Notes: generated by a model not told the origin, from the sequence alone. A DNA stretch of 64,000 nt from Forsythia viridissima (GCA_030279155.1 CM059033.1:41405501-41469500); one strand, 5' to 3'; positions 48,515-61,926 are shown, counted from the stretch's first letter. Numbers and translations are program-made.

Positions 48515-48830
48515 CACTACTAAAAAAATGATTTTTGGGGACGGTTAATTGGGGACAGTTAAATATTTCGTCCCCAATAGTTAATTATTAGGGACGGTTT
48601 GAACTCTTCCATCCCAAAAAGTGAGTTATTAGGGACGGTTTTTTCAAGATTTGTCCCCAATAATATATTACTTGGGACGGTTTAATCCGTCGCAAATGTT
48701 CATGCCATTTTGTTTTTGATATTTGTTAGAAAAATTGAATGGGGACTGTTGAGCAAAATGTCCCAAACATTAGTAACTGGGACGCAATTTTCCAAAACAT
48801 CCGTCCCTAATGAGTTAATATTTTGGCGCG
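48515..48830. repeat. CACTA 5' TIR and subterminal repeats (GGGACGGT)
   Basis: Direct and inverted forms of GGGGACGGTT / CCGTCCC alternate with TTAGTAACTGGGAC-like spacers over ~300 bp. This is the presumed binding region for the TnpA-like protein, and mirrors 61640-61923. Confidence 0.85.
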
Positions 48831-51102
48831 GGTATTTCCTTCCAATTTTCAGCCAACGTTTTCAGCAAGCCCAGAATTGAAGAACACCAGTCCCGCGCGT
48901 GCCCTAGCTGCGAATTACCGAGTTGAAGGAAAGCAGCCGTAATTTTGTTTCTCTACCGTCTCCGGCCAGGTAATTCTTTCATCCTCTCTCTCTCATTCTC
49001 TCTCTCCTTCGTTTCTCTCTCCCGTCTCCGGCCAGAATTGGGAATATATCTGTATTGGGGAATTTAGGGCAGTAGGAGTTTCACTTTCATGTGGTCTGTC
49101 ATTGTTAGTTGATGCATATGATGAATAATTTCAATCTAAATCTATATTCTATCGTTTGCATCTCTGTGTTGATTCTTAATCTGGGTTTCATTCTTTTTTC
49201 CCTTATTCTTAAATCCAATTTGCTTTGGAATAGCTTTGGACACTGGACAGATTGATTGACATGGGGAGTAATTTAAACTTTAGGAATTTTGGCAATGACC
49301 TGGCAGAAGATGGTTGACGATGTGTGGCAAAATTTGATTGTAATACTCGAATGTGATTAATTGTGTTTATAGAAACCCCCTGAAAAAATAGAAGTTCAAC
49401 AAAGTTTAATTTAGTGGGCAGTGTGTATATAGAGAAGAAGGAATATCTAATTACTAAAGTGGTTCTGCACAGTGAGATATCAAAATCAGCAGGTAGTTCT
49501 TAGAGGTATTTAAGCAACAAGCCATATTAATTGTGTTACATTTCTTTCTCTTCTCACTATTCATTCTTTAGAAATAAGAATTCAGTTCTATATTTCACAG
49601 CATTTCATTACATGTTTTGCAGTTGGAAATGAATTAGAATGAAGATACCAATATATGTCATTTATTAAAATTTCAAACTGATTGCTTCAGAAAATAAGGA
49701 AAGCTCGTCGAGTCAATTCTAACAGACAATGAGGGATCGCATATGTCGAAATGAAAATTTGCTCCAAATCTCTGAAAGCCAATTCAATTCTGTCAAAATT
49801 GAATCATGAAATTGTCTTTAATGCTTCACATATTTGGATGTAGGTATTTGTAATCATAGAATTACATTAACTTAAAGAGAACTTTACTTAAAGAGGGATA
49901 CCTCATATCATCATAGTTTTTAATTGTTGATATGGTATTAACCTTGCTACCAAAACATAATATTATAAGATCACATTGGCAATGCGATTTCTTAACAACG
50001 ATTAAATTGCATATGTAAACTGATTGATGTATATAAAATCAAGATTAACCTACATCCTAACATCCGGACATGTCTCGGTGTCTCGTCCATTTTTTAGGCT
50101 TTTCTATACATTAAATTTTGATGGCCATCAACACATGGTACTCAAGTAACCAGATCACTGCTATGTCACCCAGATCTTATTTATGTTAGTCAATTGCACC
50201 CATTGCAATGAAAAGACAAACCTTCATGAATCAAACATAGAGCAATCCCCTAATTACCCCTATATATATTTCTCACTCAGACACTCGCTTTTCTAGAAGA
50301 AAAAACAAATAAAATAGAATAAAATAAGAGTTCACGTTTATTCTTCTTTTGTTCTTCTATTCTAGTTTTACCAACATTCATGAAAAATCATCATAAATTA
50401 GTTCTCTAGTAACCAGATCTATGTTCAACAAAGTTAAGGGATGCTAGACAATGTTTCTGTTCCCAATGGTGAGCCATCTATGTTCTGTTATTTGCCAACC
50501 TTGAATCCAATGCCTCAATACTCGCAATATCCAATGTTTTCGAGTCCTCCCCTTCAACTGCAAACTGCTAAAACTGAAGATTATTGCGAATGGCGTGGTT
50601 GTCAGCTGAAGAATTCAATGTAGATGAAATTTCTGTCATAAATTTAGCTTAGGATTTGCTGATTAACTTTAGAGTCTTCTGTTAATGAGAACTGCAATTT
50701 TTGGAAATTATGTGGCTGCCTTTTTTCATATAAGAAAGACGAATTCTCATAACGTATATTTTGTTACGTATGAAGTAACAAATCATATATTGTTTCGTCA
50801 ATGGCTCAAAATTCGTGCTAAATTAGTAAAGATACAATAAGCCATTGTGCGAATGTTATGTAATGAGAACTACTAGTCAGAAACAATGGGGTCACATATG
50901 AGAACTACTATTCACAATTTGAGTTACATATTATAATATGCCTCAACTATTTTTTGCTATATCTCTTGGATCAAATTGGAGTTTAATTTTGTAATTTCAA
51001 GCTGGAATTCTTATGCCACGTTTATTTTCAATATTTACATCTTTCGTTTACCAATCTTTCAACATTTATTGCATTTGTTTAGTTATCAATTTACAGAATA
51101 CA
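48831..51102 (+). other. Upstream region of TNP2 gene, probable promoter, leader and 5'-UTR intron
   Basis: A GC-richer stretch at 48830-48968 is followed by a GT donor (gccaggtaatt, 48966-48970) and CT-rich DNA. The first acceptor before the TNP2 start codon is TTTACAG at 51090-51096. A 5'-UTR intron of ~2.1 kb is therefore plausible but unproven. The direct repeat gtctccggccag occurs at 48958 and 49024. An isolated frame at 50441-50623 (60 codons, with MPQYSQYPMFSSPPLQLQ) might be a captured host exon; its parent was not recognised. Confidence 0.4.
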
Positions 51103-54100
51103 ATGGATAAAAGTTGGGTTCACATGCATCCATGTACTAAGGAATTTGATGATGGACTTAAAGCATTCATAGAGCACGCATTTGCTCATGGGTTTGTTTG
51201 TGCTAGCAAAGTAAAGTGTCCGTGCATTGACTGTAAAAACATGAACGATGTAAACAAAGAAATACTCTATGAACATTTGATATGTAGGGGAATGATGAGT
51301 AATTATAAGGTGTGGCATCTTCATGGAGAGAAATTTGAGACAACACCTACTCCCGAAACCATTATAGATAATATTGATGGTGAATGTGGCGAATGTAGTG
51401 ATGGTGGTGATCGTGACTACATAATTGATATGCTGCGAGATAGGTTTGAGAGGCCGGTCGTAGACGAAGATACGGATGGTATGGCAGAGGAAACTGATGG
51501 TGTATCTAGTGATGGTGCTGCTACCCAATTTAACAAATTGGTAGAAGAATCGAAGGTACCTTTATATCCTGGTTGCAAAAATTACACGAAGCTGTCATTT
51601 CTTTTTAAACTATGGCACCTCAAATGCCTTGGTGGCATTAGCAATAAGATATTTACTTCATTGCTTGACTTATTAAGAAAGGCGTTTCCTGAGGGATGTA
51701 CTTTGCCAGAAAATTTCACGCATAGCAAGAAGATTATTTTAGATATGGGTTTGGGTTACAACAAGATAGATGCGTGTCCAAATGATTGTGTGTTGTTTTG
51801 GAAGGAGAATTCCAAACTTGAACAATGCACTGTATGTGGGGCTTCAAGATATATTAAGGAGAGTGGTATTACAAAGAAAAAATCACCAGCAAAGATTCTT
51901 CGTCACTTTCCATTGATACCGAGGCTCCAACGTTTGTACATGTCATCTAAAGTTGCAGTTGACATGAGATGGCATGAAGATGGACGCACTAAAGATGGGA
52001 TAATGAGGCATCCAGCAGACACACCAGCTTGGAAACACATTGACGAGAAATATCCAATTTTTGCTGCAGATCCAAGAAGTGTGAGACTTGGATTAGCAAG
52101 CGATGGCTTTAACCCATTTGGAAACATGAGTTCCACGCACAGCACGTGGCCCGTGGTAATTATCCCATACAATTTGCCTCCATGGCTATGTATGAAACAA
52201 CCTCACATGATTTTGTCTTTGCTTATATCTGGTCCTAAAAGTCCTGGTAACAACATTGATGTTTACATGAGACCTTTAATAGATGAACTTAAAGAATTGT
52301 GGAATGAAGGGGTGGAAACTTATGATGCGTCGACAAAGAAAATGTTCAAGATGTATGCAGCTATGTTATACACAATTAGTGACTTTCCAGGCTTGGCAAT
52401 GCTTTCAGGTTGGAGCACGAAGGGATACTTGGCATGCCCATCATGCCATAATAACACATGCAGTAAGTATTTAAAGAATGGGAGGAAACAATGTTATATG
52501 GGTCATCGTCTGTTCTTACCTATGGATCATAGGTTTCGTCGACTAAAGAAAGATTTCGACGGAGATATTGAAATGAGACAAGCTCCAACCACACTAACAG
52601 GGATGCATATATTGGAACAATTAGCAGGTATTCCAAACACATTTGGGTAGGTTCCTGAAGAGGATGATAGTTCGTGGAGAAAAAGAACCCGAACAACAGA
52701 GTGGCCAGGTAATTGGAAAAAGTTGACTATTTTTAGTGAGCTGCCATATTATCCTTACCTTTTGCTTAGACATAATTTAGATGTAATGCACATCGAGAAG
52801 AACTTGTGTGATAATGTGGTTGGTACTATTCTCGATCTTGACGGGAAATCCAAGGACAGTTTAAAGGCAAGATTAGATTTACAACAAATGGGGGTCAGGC
52901 CTGAACTCTACCCAGATTGGCAAGAGGATAAGAGAAAGTATTATATTCCGCCAGCATGCTACTCTATGAATAAGACTGAGAAACAAACTTTTTGCATGGT
53001 TTTGAAGAGTGTAAAGGTTCCGGATGGTTATTCTTCTAACTTTGCAAAGTGCATAAAAGTCAAAGAAGGTAAGATATCTGGTTTGAAGAGCCACGATGCG
53101 CATGTCATTTTGCAACAATTGTTGCCCTTAGCTATTCGAAAGACATTGCCGAAAAAGGTTAGTTCCATATTAATCGAGCTAAGTACATTCTTCCGTGAAT
53201 TATGCTCCAAGGTTGCACGGCCTGAGGATTTTAGAAGGCTAGGAGAGCGCATTGCACTCATACTTTGCAATTTAGAGCGGATATTTCCACCAGCTTTTTT
53301 TGACATTATGGTGCACTTGCCCATCCATTTAGCTTCCGAGGCAGAAATAGGTGGACCTGTCCATTATCGTTGGATGTATCCTGTTGAAAGGTATTCATTA
53401 CATATTTGGTATTTTATTTTATTTCTAATTGATCTAGTATCTTTATGTTTTATTCATTCTTGTGAACCTTATTATGTGAGAACAGATACTTGTGCACATT
53501 GAAGAAATATGTGCGCAATAGGGCTCATCCGGAGGGATCTATTGCAGAGGGATATGTGATAGAAGAGTGTCTTACGTTTGTGACAAGGTACTTAGAGGAT
53601 GTTGAGACACGATTGAATAGGCCTGCTAGGTACAAGGAAGATAGTCATATTGGCAGTGTTGAAGGTTTCATGCTTAGCCAAAAAGAGAGAGAACAAATGC
53701 ATGACTATGTGTTGTTCAATAATGATAACATCTCTACCTATACAAAGTAAGAGTGTATAATTTAATGTAAATAATAGTCTTCATCTACTTATTTTCTTTA
53801 TATTCTATGAATAATATGAGTATTTTTCTATGTAGACGACACATTCACCTTTTGAAAATGTTGAACCCAAAATTGCATGTTCGCGAGATCCAAAAGAAGC
53901 ACAAGAATGAATTTGCAGGATGGTTTAAGGAGTGTATTAGAACTGCAAATAAAGCTAAACAATCAATTCATGCAGAGCTTGGCGTGATCGCTGAAGGTCC
54001 TTTTGCAACAGCGAAAAGATTCACTGGTTATACAGTTGGTGGGTTTCATTTCAAAACTGTTGGTAGAGATCGTGGATCTACAACCCAAAATAGCGGTGTT

Positions 54101-54697
54101 GTAGTCAATGCAACTGTGATGAGCTATGCGAGTTCGAAAGATCGAAGGCCAATTGAAGCGGAGATTGCATATTATGGGCGTTTAATTGACATAATTGAGG
54201 TTTCATATCCACAGGGTCGCATATTTTTACTATTTAAGTGTGATTGGGTGGATGTTACAAGTTTAGGCATTAAAGTTGATGAGCTTGGGTTTACTCTTGT
54301 CAATTTTACACATCTTTTACCATCGCAAAAAGAAGAACCATATGTGTTGGCATCTCAAGCTAGACAAGTTTTTTATGTTCAGGATCCAACAGACCCAGAT
54401 TGGTATGTTGTAATGAAGACTAAGCCTAGAGACACATATGACTTGGGTGGAGGTGATGATATTTCATTTGATAATGATCTTTATGGGAATGGAAGCCTAA
54501 GTGATGACGTTGAAGATGATAATATCAACTTGATGAGGAATGATGTTGTTGGAGGATATGTTGATGGCGCTCCACCTATATATGATGTTGAAACAGATAC
54601 TTGCGTGGACTTCATTAATGATGAAGATGAAGTTTTGGATGAAGATGTAGATGAATATGAAGATGAAGATGAAGATGAACTTCAATTAAATGATTGA
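51103..54697 (+). pseudogene. TNP2-type CACTA transposase, nearly intact, one in-frame stop
   Basis: Three exons fit perfectly: 51103-53390, 53486-53746 and 53836-54697, joined in frame to give ~1136 codons. The start MDKSWVH is typical of the family. Domains in order are Transpos_assoc (PF13963, residues ~1-77, with a CPCIDC cluster), Transposase_21 (PF02992, ~270-490, with MYAAMLYTISDFPGLAMLSG and CPSCH), DUF4218 (PF13960, ~685-800, MVHLPIHLASEAEIGGPVHY) and DUF4216 (PF13952, ~955-1030, LASQARQVFYVQD), then an acidic tail. The only defect is TAG at 52648-52650, after NTFG and before VPEEDD. TNP2 cuts and rejoins the element ends. With the stop, a 515-residue protein lacking the C-terminal domains would be made. 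Confidence 0.9.
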
Positions 54698-57339
54698 TCT
54701 GGTTGTAATATTTCAATGTGATAATTTTGGCAACAATTCATTAACTAATATGAATTCATTAGTTATTCATTAAACTTCATTCTGTTCTGGTTCCACACCT
54801 ATCCTGCAGTGACTCCTGGGAATTAACCCTGCAGTGATTCTGTTCTGTTGCATAAACACATGTTATATTTTATGCTGTTAGTGAATATGAACTGGGTTTG
54901 ATTCAGTTTTCTAATATTTATTGAGAGGATTAAAATTTTATGCTGTTAGCGTGCACGTTGAGAGGATTCTGTGTGCGTCTGCTTTATCCTGTTCATTCCA
55001 AAACTCTTTTTATTGCCACTGCCAGTCTGCCACATATATTTTTCAATGGTGAGACTCTTCTAACTTCTCCAGGTTTTATTTTTCATAAACCTAAGGATAA
55101 GGAAGCCAGAATCAGAATAAGGAAGCCACACTAATGGTTTGTTTTATTTTTCAGAATAAGGAAGGCAGAATCAGAGGGAGACTCTTCTAACTTCTCCAGG
55201 TGATTACATATCCCTTTTTCTTCTCTGCAACATCCCTATATTTCTGTAAGATTTCATCATTTTTTCTGTATAATTTGATTTGGAAATCTTTGTGCTTGGT
55301 TGCATGTATAATGGAAAAGCAACATGGGCTTTTCCTCTGAACTGACCTTATAAACATTATATAACTTCTGTAGTATCCATCTCTTGGACTTTTATCTTTT
55401 TGTCTTGTTTGTTTGTTCCAACACATATTGTAGATTTTGTAGCAATGTTGAATAACATAGAGTATTTTCCTTTTGTTTAGCACTAATGTCTCCTTTGTGT
55501 TTCTGTCTTCATCTATTTTACAAACTGTAATCCAAATATAACTAATTAACTAGCATGTGTTAAGTTAATTAGAAGCCTTCAGCTTTTGATAAAGCAAATA
55601 GGCCGTGAGTAGGTAAGCAACTCAATATGTGTACAATTTGATAACTGGATAAGAAATGCATATGAAATTTGCAATGATTGTTCATGTCCAGATTTAAGCT
55701 CTAATTGGATCAAAAATTTAAGTCAGTCTCAATACCTCCTCATCAAATAAATTAGTTTAAGCCTCCATTTGATAGCCATAAATTGGGATTCAAATTAGGA
55801 ATGATTTCAGTCAATGTTAAATCAATTTTCAGAAATTCTAGCAGCCACACTCTATGAAATGATTTGATAAACCACATGAGTGTTGAAATGAGTTGATAAA
55901 CCACATTTTTCTTGGAACAGTTTGCACCAGGAAGTTCATCAGAAGGGTTCATTACGTCTGCAGATTCACGAATTTGAGTTGTGGATGGTGTTGATCTTGT
56001 TCACAAGTTCAAAGGTATGCAACTACTCTGCATTACAACAGGCATATTTATTTATTGGAAATCTGCATCACAAGTTCTCAGTTGCTGGATGGTGTTGATC
56101 TTGTTCACGAATTCGAAAATCTCAAGTTGTTAAACAACAGGCATATTTATTTATTCAAATTTGGGCAGCCTAGATTTTGAATGCATGTAGTTATTTGTTT
56201 TGTTCTTGAAATGGACCATAGGATAAATGCAGAGATACATTAAATACACAATGGTTATTTTACAGCAATATAAGCATTAGTGGGGGGGTGAATTTGGACT
56301 TGGAATTCAAATTGGAGAGTAACTATCAGTTGATAGCAACAATACTAACGTGGTCCTGTTTATATCTGCAGCATTATCGTGAACCAGAAACTGAGGAAAA
56401 ATACATTCATATGTGTTAACTGGAACATGGTCAAGAGATGTTTTTCAATAGTCAGAAATAAACTCTTATTATAAATTGGGCAAAAACAAAACATTTCCAG
56501 TGCTTCTATCACTTTTTCTGATGAAGGTTAAAAGTTCCTTTTCTTTCTCTCTTTTTCTGATTAAAATAGGGAGAGAGAAAAACTCGGAATTCACAAAAGA
56601 TTTCCAGGTCTGTTGCTTGAAATATGACGAACGATCGTCTGAATAGGATGCGTTGCAAAATGTCTGTATAGACTTCAATGCATGTGGCTGCCCATCATAT
56701 ATATTTAACTAATCCCAGTTATGTGAACATTTTGCATGTGCTGCTGCCACTTGACGTGCAGTCTCGAAACATATAATGCTTCACTGCGGCTGTTTTGTTT
56801 CCTTGTATCCAGACCTTGAAATATTCATAAAAGCTGCAATGTATTTTTTTCCTTGTATTACGTGGTAGATAAATACATTTAGCATGTTCACGTAAAGCTT
56901 TCCAGAAGTAGAATAACTAATATATGGTTGAGTATGATCTGGTCCCTCTATGTGGATTAATATAATATATTAATCCACATATCAGAAAGCATAACAGCGC
57001 AGAGGCAGCTGGGATTCTGCCCAATTCTCTTCACCTGCGGTCCCCCACAGCTGCTCTGTGCCAGAATCTGCCAGGATACTATCACCCTAAACAGGGAAAA
57101 CATAATAAATCATGTCTCTTTCACACACATGAAGTGATGTTGAGAAAAAACAAATAGTCTGCAGATCAACAGACCATCAGAGATGATAGATTGAATTGAT
57201 ATATACAGTTGTGTACGTTAAACTAATGTGGATCAAAAGGGGAAAAAGTGTTAATGTTCCTATGTGTTTTTAGTATATTTCAATAAGATGTAATTTAAAT
57301 GGTTCATCTATTCAATTCTTGTTACAAGTGTGCAGGTAA
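54698..57339. other. Region between the two CACTA genes
   Basis: No coding sequence is recognised. A ~104-bp imperfect duplication (tggatggtgttgatcttgttcac at 55983 and 56087) is visible. A GC-richer patch with inverted complementarity (cagctgggattctgcc against ggcagattctggcacag) lies at 57007-57075. The right part should contain the promoter and leader of the next gene; an AG acceptor lies at 57333-57334, just before its ATG. Confidence 0.4.
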
Positions 57340-58924
57340 ATGGCTGAAGAACAAGAAGATGCTCATAGAAATGTTCGAGGAAAAGCCAAGTTGGCGTTCT
57401 TGGGGAGAACACGAGTGGGCAAACTTCCACTTAGTTTTCGGGATGGGGTTGCAATTGGTCCAAACTCAACTGAGTTGTCTGCTTTGGCCGGGCGTTTAGG
57501 AAGGGATGCGAATCTGTTGCCATTTCACTTTCTTAAATGGCCATTGGTGGATATTGACTATAAGGATAGAGTAATTATGGAAATCAAGGTAACTACAAAC
57601 TGTATTATTTTTATCTTTTGCTTTGTAATTGGAGTTTAAATTATCAACAATCATTAAATAATTTCATGACTAACACTTCTTACTTTTTTCTTTCTTAATT
57701 TAAGCAACACTTTGACTTCCCAGATGAATGCAACAAGTATGTCCTTAAGCAACTCAACGCATCATGGAAGGATGAAAAGGCAGATTTGAAGAGAGAATAT
57801 TTTATTCCCTTCGCCACTAGGGAAGATCGGATAGCCAACCGCCCAGATAAGGTGCCCGAGGATCAATGGACGGTGTTGGTAGAGTATTGGGAGAATCCTA
57901 AAACACTTGTAGGTTCTAATATACATAATGACACATTATGACTTTTTAGCAATTTTTTTTAAAGTTCAAATGATTTGTTATCTAGGAAAAAGCAGGAAAG
58001 AATATCCTAAATCGCAAGAGGCATAAAATAATGCATACTGGGGGTTCAAAGAGTTTTATGAAACATGCGGTTGAGGTAAGACTAAACTTCAAATATCATC
58101 TAGAAAATAGTTAAGTTGTTTATGTTTATTTCATATTCTAACAGATAGAGGAAGATCCAGAGCGAGATGCACCTTTGGGCACACCAGCAACTCGGTTAGA
58201 AATCTTCAGGAAGACTCATACTCGGAAAGATAAGACACCGATCAATGAATTAGCTAAGGAAAAAATGGTATTGAATATTGTAGCTAATGCTTTATATTTG
58301 TTATTGAACAGTATTTATATTTAAATTTCTTTATGTTAATGTAATTTTAATTTGAATTTTTGCAGGACCAGATGAAAGAGTTGGCTGACAAGGCGACCGA
58401 AGAGGGTTCATCTATGTATTCCACCGAAGATGACGACATATTCACCCAAGTCATGGGACCTGATAGCCGAGGTCGGAAGCGGTGTTTTGGAAGAGCAACC
58501 TTCCCGAGAGAATTGTCGAACGCTACCTCTAATAGAGATAATGCAGAGGTTAGAAGCTTAAAGGAGGTTAGAAGCTTAAAGGAGAAGGTAGTGGATGTAC
58601 AAGAAGAATTAAAAAACACAAAAGAAGAATTAAAGAACACGCAGGAACAATTTTCTGATCTTAAAAGCAATACAAATGCATTACAAGATTCATTGAAGGC
58701 TACTATGGATGAATTAGCAATGATGAGGGGATATTTTCGATTGTTTCTACCTGATGGAGTACGAAAATTTCTTACCCATGTTATATTTTAACACTTTCAT
58801 TAGTGAATATGTTTATGTACAACATTAAATTTTTATTACTTCATTGCAGCACCTGTCACAACACACTCAAGTACCAAGGAATTCAACTTCATCCCCCAGT
58901 TCTGCCACACACTCTAACCATTAG
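57340..58924 (+). CDS. TnpA-like second gene of the CACTA element, intact, 377 residues
   Basis: Six exons with GT..AG borders, all in phase 0: 57340-57588, 57705-57908, 57986-58075, 58145-58267, 58366-58758 and 58850-58924. The frame is uninterrupted to TAG at 58922-58924. The N-terminal half matches the plant Ptta/En/Spm family (PF03004-like) with KLPLSFRDGVAIGPN, FLKWPLVDIDYKD, WTVLVEYWENPKT and HTGGSKSF. This is followed by RLEIFRKTHTRKD and a long coiled coil (residues ~270-330, with repeats of EVRSLKE and EELKNT). By analogy with TnpA it should bind the GGGACGGT subterminal repeats and bring the ends together through the coiled coil. Starting at MAEEQED is supported by the acceptor 5 bp upstream. 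It is the most intact transposon gene in the window. Confidence 0.85.
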
Positions 58925-61640
58925 TAAGTGGTGTACATAACTTTCTCTTTCTCTATATAACATTAATTTTATATTTTGGAGGTGCCTATGTTATAACATA
59001 GTGTTCCTTAACTGAGACTTGTGGAATAAACTGAGATCTACGTTATTATTTCCAATGTAGATATGTGTTATCCTAAATCACATGGTCCATTATATTCTAT
59101 CATGAAATGTTATCATTCTCTCAAGTTCATCTCTTATACATTCAACTTCCTGCTTGACATTTTTGACCAGATTCACCTTTTCCTCCAATAAGATTGCGAG
59201 TTTGTCAAGAACAAATAACACTACAGACTCTGCCATCTTTTGGTCCCGCGTTTGTCAAACCGTTTTTGGATAATGTGTTAATGTTTGCTGCATGAGGCAT
59301 CAAACAGCAGAAAATTATATATCTGAGGACATAACTCCCCTGTATTTGTAGAAGAAATGTTGAAATAGAGGGTAAACTTGGGTTGGACTTGACATGGGGA
59401 TTAGGTATGTTTGAGTAATTAATATGGCTAGACTATGTTGATAGGTCGTTATATTTATAGTAAATTTGGAAATGTTTACGACATTCATAGAAAATTGTTG
59501 GGTTATACCAGTCAACTTCTTTAGCTCGGCTTGAAATAAAACTTAGTATTAAACACTAAAAATGGTAAATTTCCCTGTTATTGTCAAGCAATTTCCTTAA
59601 GAAAATGAGGTGGGATAAGGACTTAATTATTCAAGTAGATTCTAAAGAAATGACAAGACCAAGGGTTTACACTTTACACTAAACTTATTGAAATTACGTG
59701 AGGGATTTCTAGTTGCTCTAAAAATATCCCCAAGGGAAAATGTTTTCCCTTTCCCTTTCCTTTCCCTTTCATTTTCCCTTTCTTTCTTTGTTTAGAAAGG
59801 AAATGGAAAGTCTTTATATTAGGCTCATTGAATTGAAAATTGAAAGACAAATGCGTGGGGGAATTTCTTTGTGGGGAAAATGAAACATTAGGCCAAGGAC
59901 AGCTGGTTGATGTTTTCTTTGATTTGAATAAAGGAGATAAAATGGCAATAATTAGTATTTAATAATTTTATTTTAATACCGACCATTATTTTGAGCATCA
60001 TTTGTGCTTCAAAGCGTGCCTCATGCAAACAGGCAGTTAAGAGTCTCACAAGTCACAACTTACATTTTTTCTTGACATATGGAAGTGTACAAGTCAGTGA
60101 AGTCACACTGCAAGTCTTTGATTTTCTGTGTGGTGCATGCATTCCTCTATTAATCTTGTTTTCTTTGAATATTTTACTAGTATAGCAACTTTTTAGGCTA
60201 GTTTTTATTGAGTCAAATAGAGGCCCCATAATAGCGAAATTGATTTCCAGGCTTCCTGCAGTCCAGTAATCACACACTAGATGTACAACGGTTCTAGGCC
60301 TACATCCCAAAAAAAATTGGCACTAGATAATGTGCCATGTGCATAAGCTCGCTGTTAACTCGTATATGGGACTGCCGAACCTTTTAGTCGCAATTTGTGA
60401 AACAACTCCCGATTGCATAGAAGGGTATCAGGAACTGAAAGTGAGATATTTACCAATGAAAACATTTGATTCAGGCAACATCAATCATTTTGTCAAAGAA
60501 AAGACCCACTTTAGTAGCAGGCACAGAAGCATCAGGAGTAATAGATTGCTTGAGGTTCTATACCACCTCCAAAACACGGTGAGCTTGAGAACAGCTTTTC
60601 ATTTTGACAACTGTTGGTTAAGATCTACAGCTTCAATTTCGGATTTGATGATAAATGGTTTTGGAAATCAAGCCTCCCTGAACAGAGTGATCCCAAAACA
60701 TACCTAAACTGATGCCTCAACCCACTTGTTCTAAATACCTTTAAATAACTCATGTAGTAATATGTGTCCAAGTAATGTATTGGTGGCAGGATATAAAAAG
60801 ACATTTTCTAGTCAAATTGTTTAATTTGTCAACAAATGAAGGTGCCTGGAACATCAAAGACCAACAAAAAACTTGAAAAGTACACATTCTAGAATGAAAA
60901 TGGGAGAAAATTTCAATGTACTTCTTAGTAAGATTACCAAAACGTCAAAAGGTTGTGTTGCTATTTGAATTATAGTAAACGTCAATTCCAGACCATAAGA
61001 ATAAAACGGAGCAGAAAAAGAGACATCATCTTCATGAACTGGGTGAAGCAGGTAAATTCAAATTGAAATCCAAATCCAAACCACGATTAGCCTCCTTGGA
61101 TAACCATGTTTAGGGTTGTATATGTTCTATTTCTTCTTGGGTAAAGTTCTATCAATACATATGAAGTTCTTCTCCAATCATGACATGTCTACTGTTAAGT
61201 ACTTGTGAAACATGAAATTGATTGCCATTTGGATAACATTTACGCTAATAAGTACTATTGTATTTGCAGATATCTAACAAGATTGCTATGTAGATAAAGG
61301 AATTGGATGGTATTTTGGCTTGTCGATGGAATGTGCAGGATCTTACATATAGTTTTTGGTGTACACATGATGTGTAGAACTTTAAAATTCTAAATAGAAT
61401 GTAGGCTAATGTTATTTTGACTTGAGAATCGAACGTTCTTGCATGATCTTATTTTAGATTTCTAAAAGGCAATGGATATGTTAGTTTGTATATATAAATT
61501 GTAGTTTTGGATGGAGCTATAAATGTGTCAATTTTTGTTCAAATGTGGTTATTCATTCCTACCCTCTTGTATTGATAAATTGTAAAAAACCAGGAATCAC
61601 AGGTGCTCACACTAAACAGAACATTTAAAAAAAAAACAAT
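58925..61640. other. 3' region of the CACTA element, no recognised gene
   Basis: A pyrimidine-rich tract lies at 59745-59790. One open frame (60330-60707, 125 codons, MCHVHKLAVNSYMGLPN) has gene-like base composition but no family I know and no clear splice context. It may be captured DNA. The rest is AT-rich non-coding sequence. Confidence 0.35.
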
Positions 61641-61923
61641 GGTAACAGTAGGGACGGTTATCAACCGTCCCTAATATATGCACTTTTAGGGACGGTTTTA
61701 TCCGTCCCTAATAAGGACCACGATTTGGGACGACGAATATCGTCCCTAATACATATATGTTTGCCACGTTTGGAAAAACCGTCGCTAAGACCGTCCCTAA
61801 TAGTATCCGCCACACGCCTAACAGGGACGGCTTCCGTTATAGTCCCCAATATATATTGGGGACGGAATCTCTATTATTGGGGACGGTTCATAACCGTCCC
61901 CAATACTGAAATTTTTAGTAGTG
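61640..61923. repeat. CACTA 3' subterminal repeats and TIR
   Basis: About a dozen copies of GGGACGGT or ACCGTCCC in both orientations, some paired as short palindromes (gggacggttatcaaccgtccc), end in TTTTTAGTAGTG at 61923. Confidence 0.9.
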
Positions 61924-61926
61924 GGA

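Larger units (their letters stand above)
48515..61923 (+). mobile_element. Complete CACTA (En/Spm) transposon, 13.4 kb
   Basis: The left end is CACTACTAAAAAAATGATTT and the right end inverted is CACTACTAAAAATTTCAGTA. Both are followed inward by GGGGACGG, and both are flanked by the 3-bp duplication gga (48512-48514 and 61924-61926). Inside are subterminal GGGACGGT repeats at both ends, a TNP2 transposase gene and a TnpA-like gene on the plus strand. Because ends, duplication and one gene are all intact, this is likely a fairly recent insertion. It split a TTF-finger hAT-type pseudogene. Confidence 0.95.

Noticed and set aside
57007..57075. Inverted complementarity that looks like a miRNA hairpin
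   Set aside because: Pairing is short and imperfect, and no known plant miRNA sequence is recognised; without small-RNA data it is not supported.
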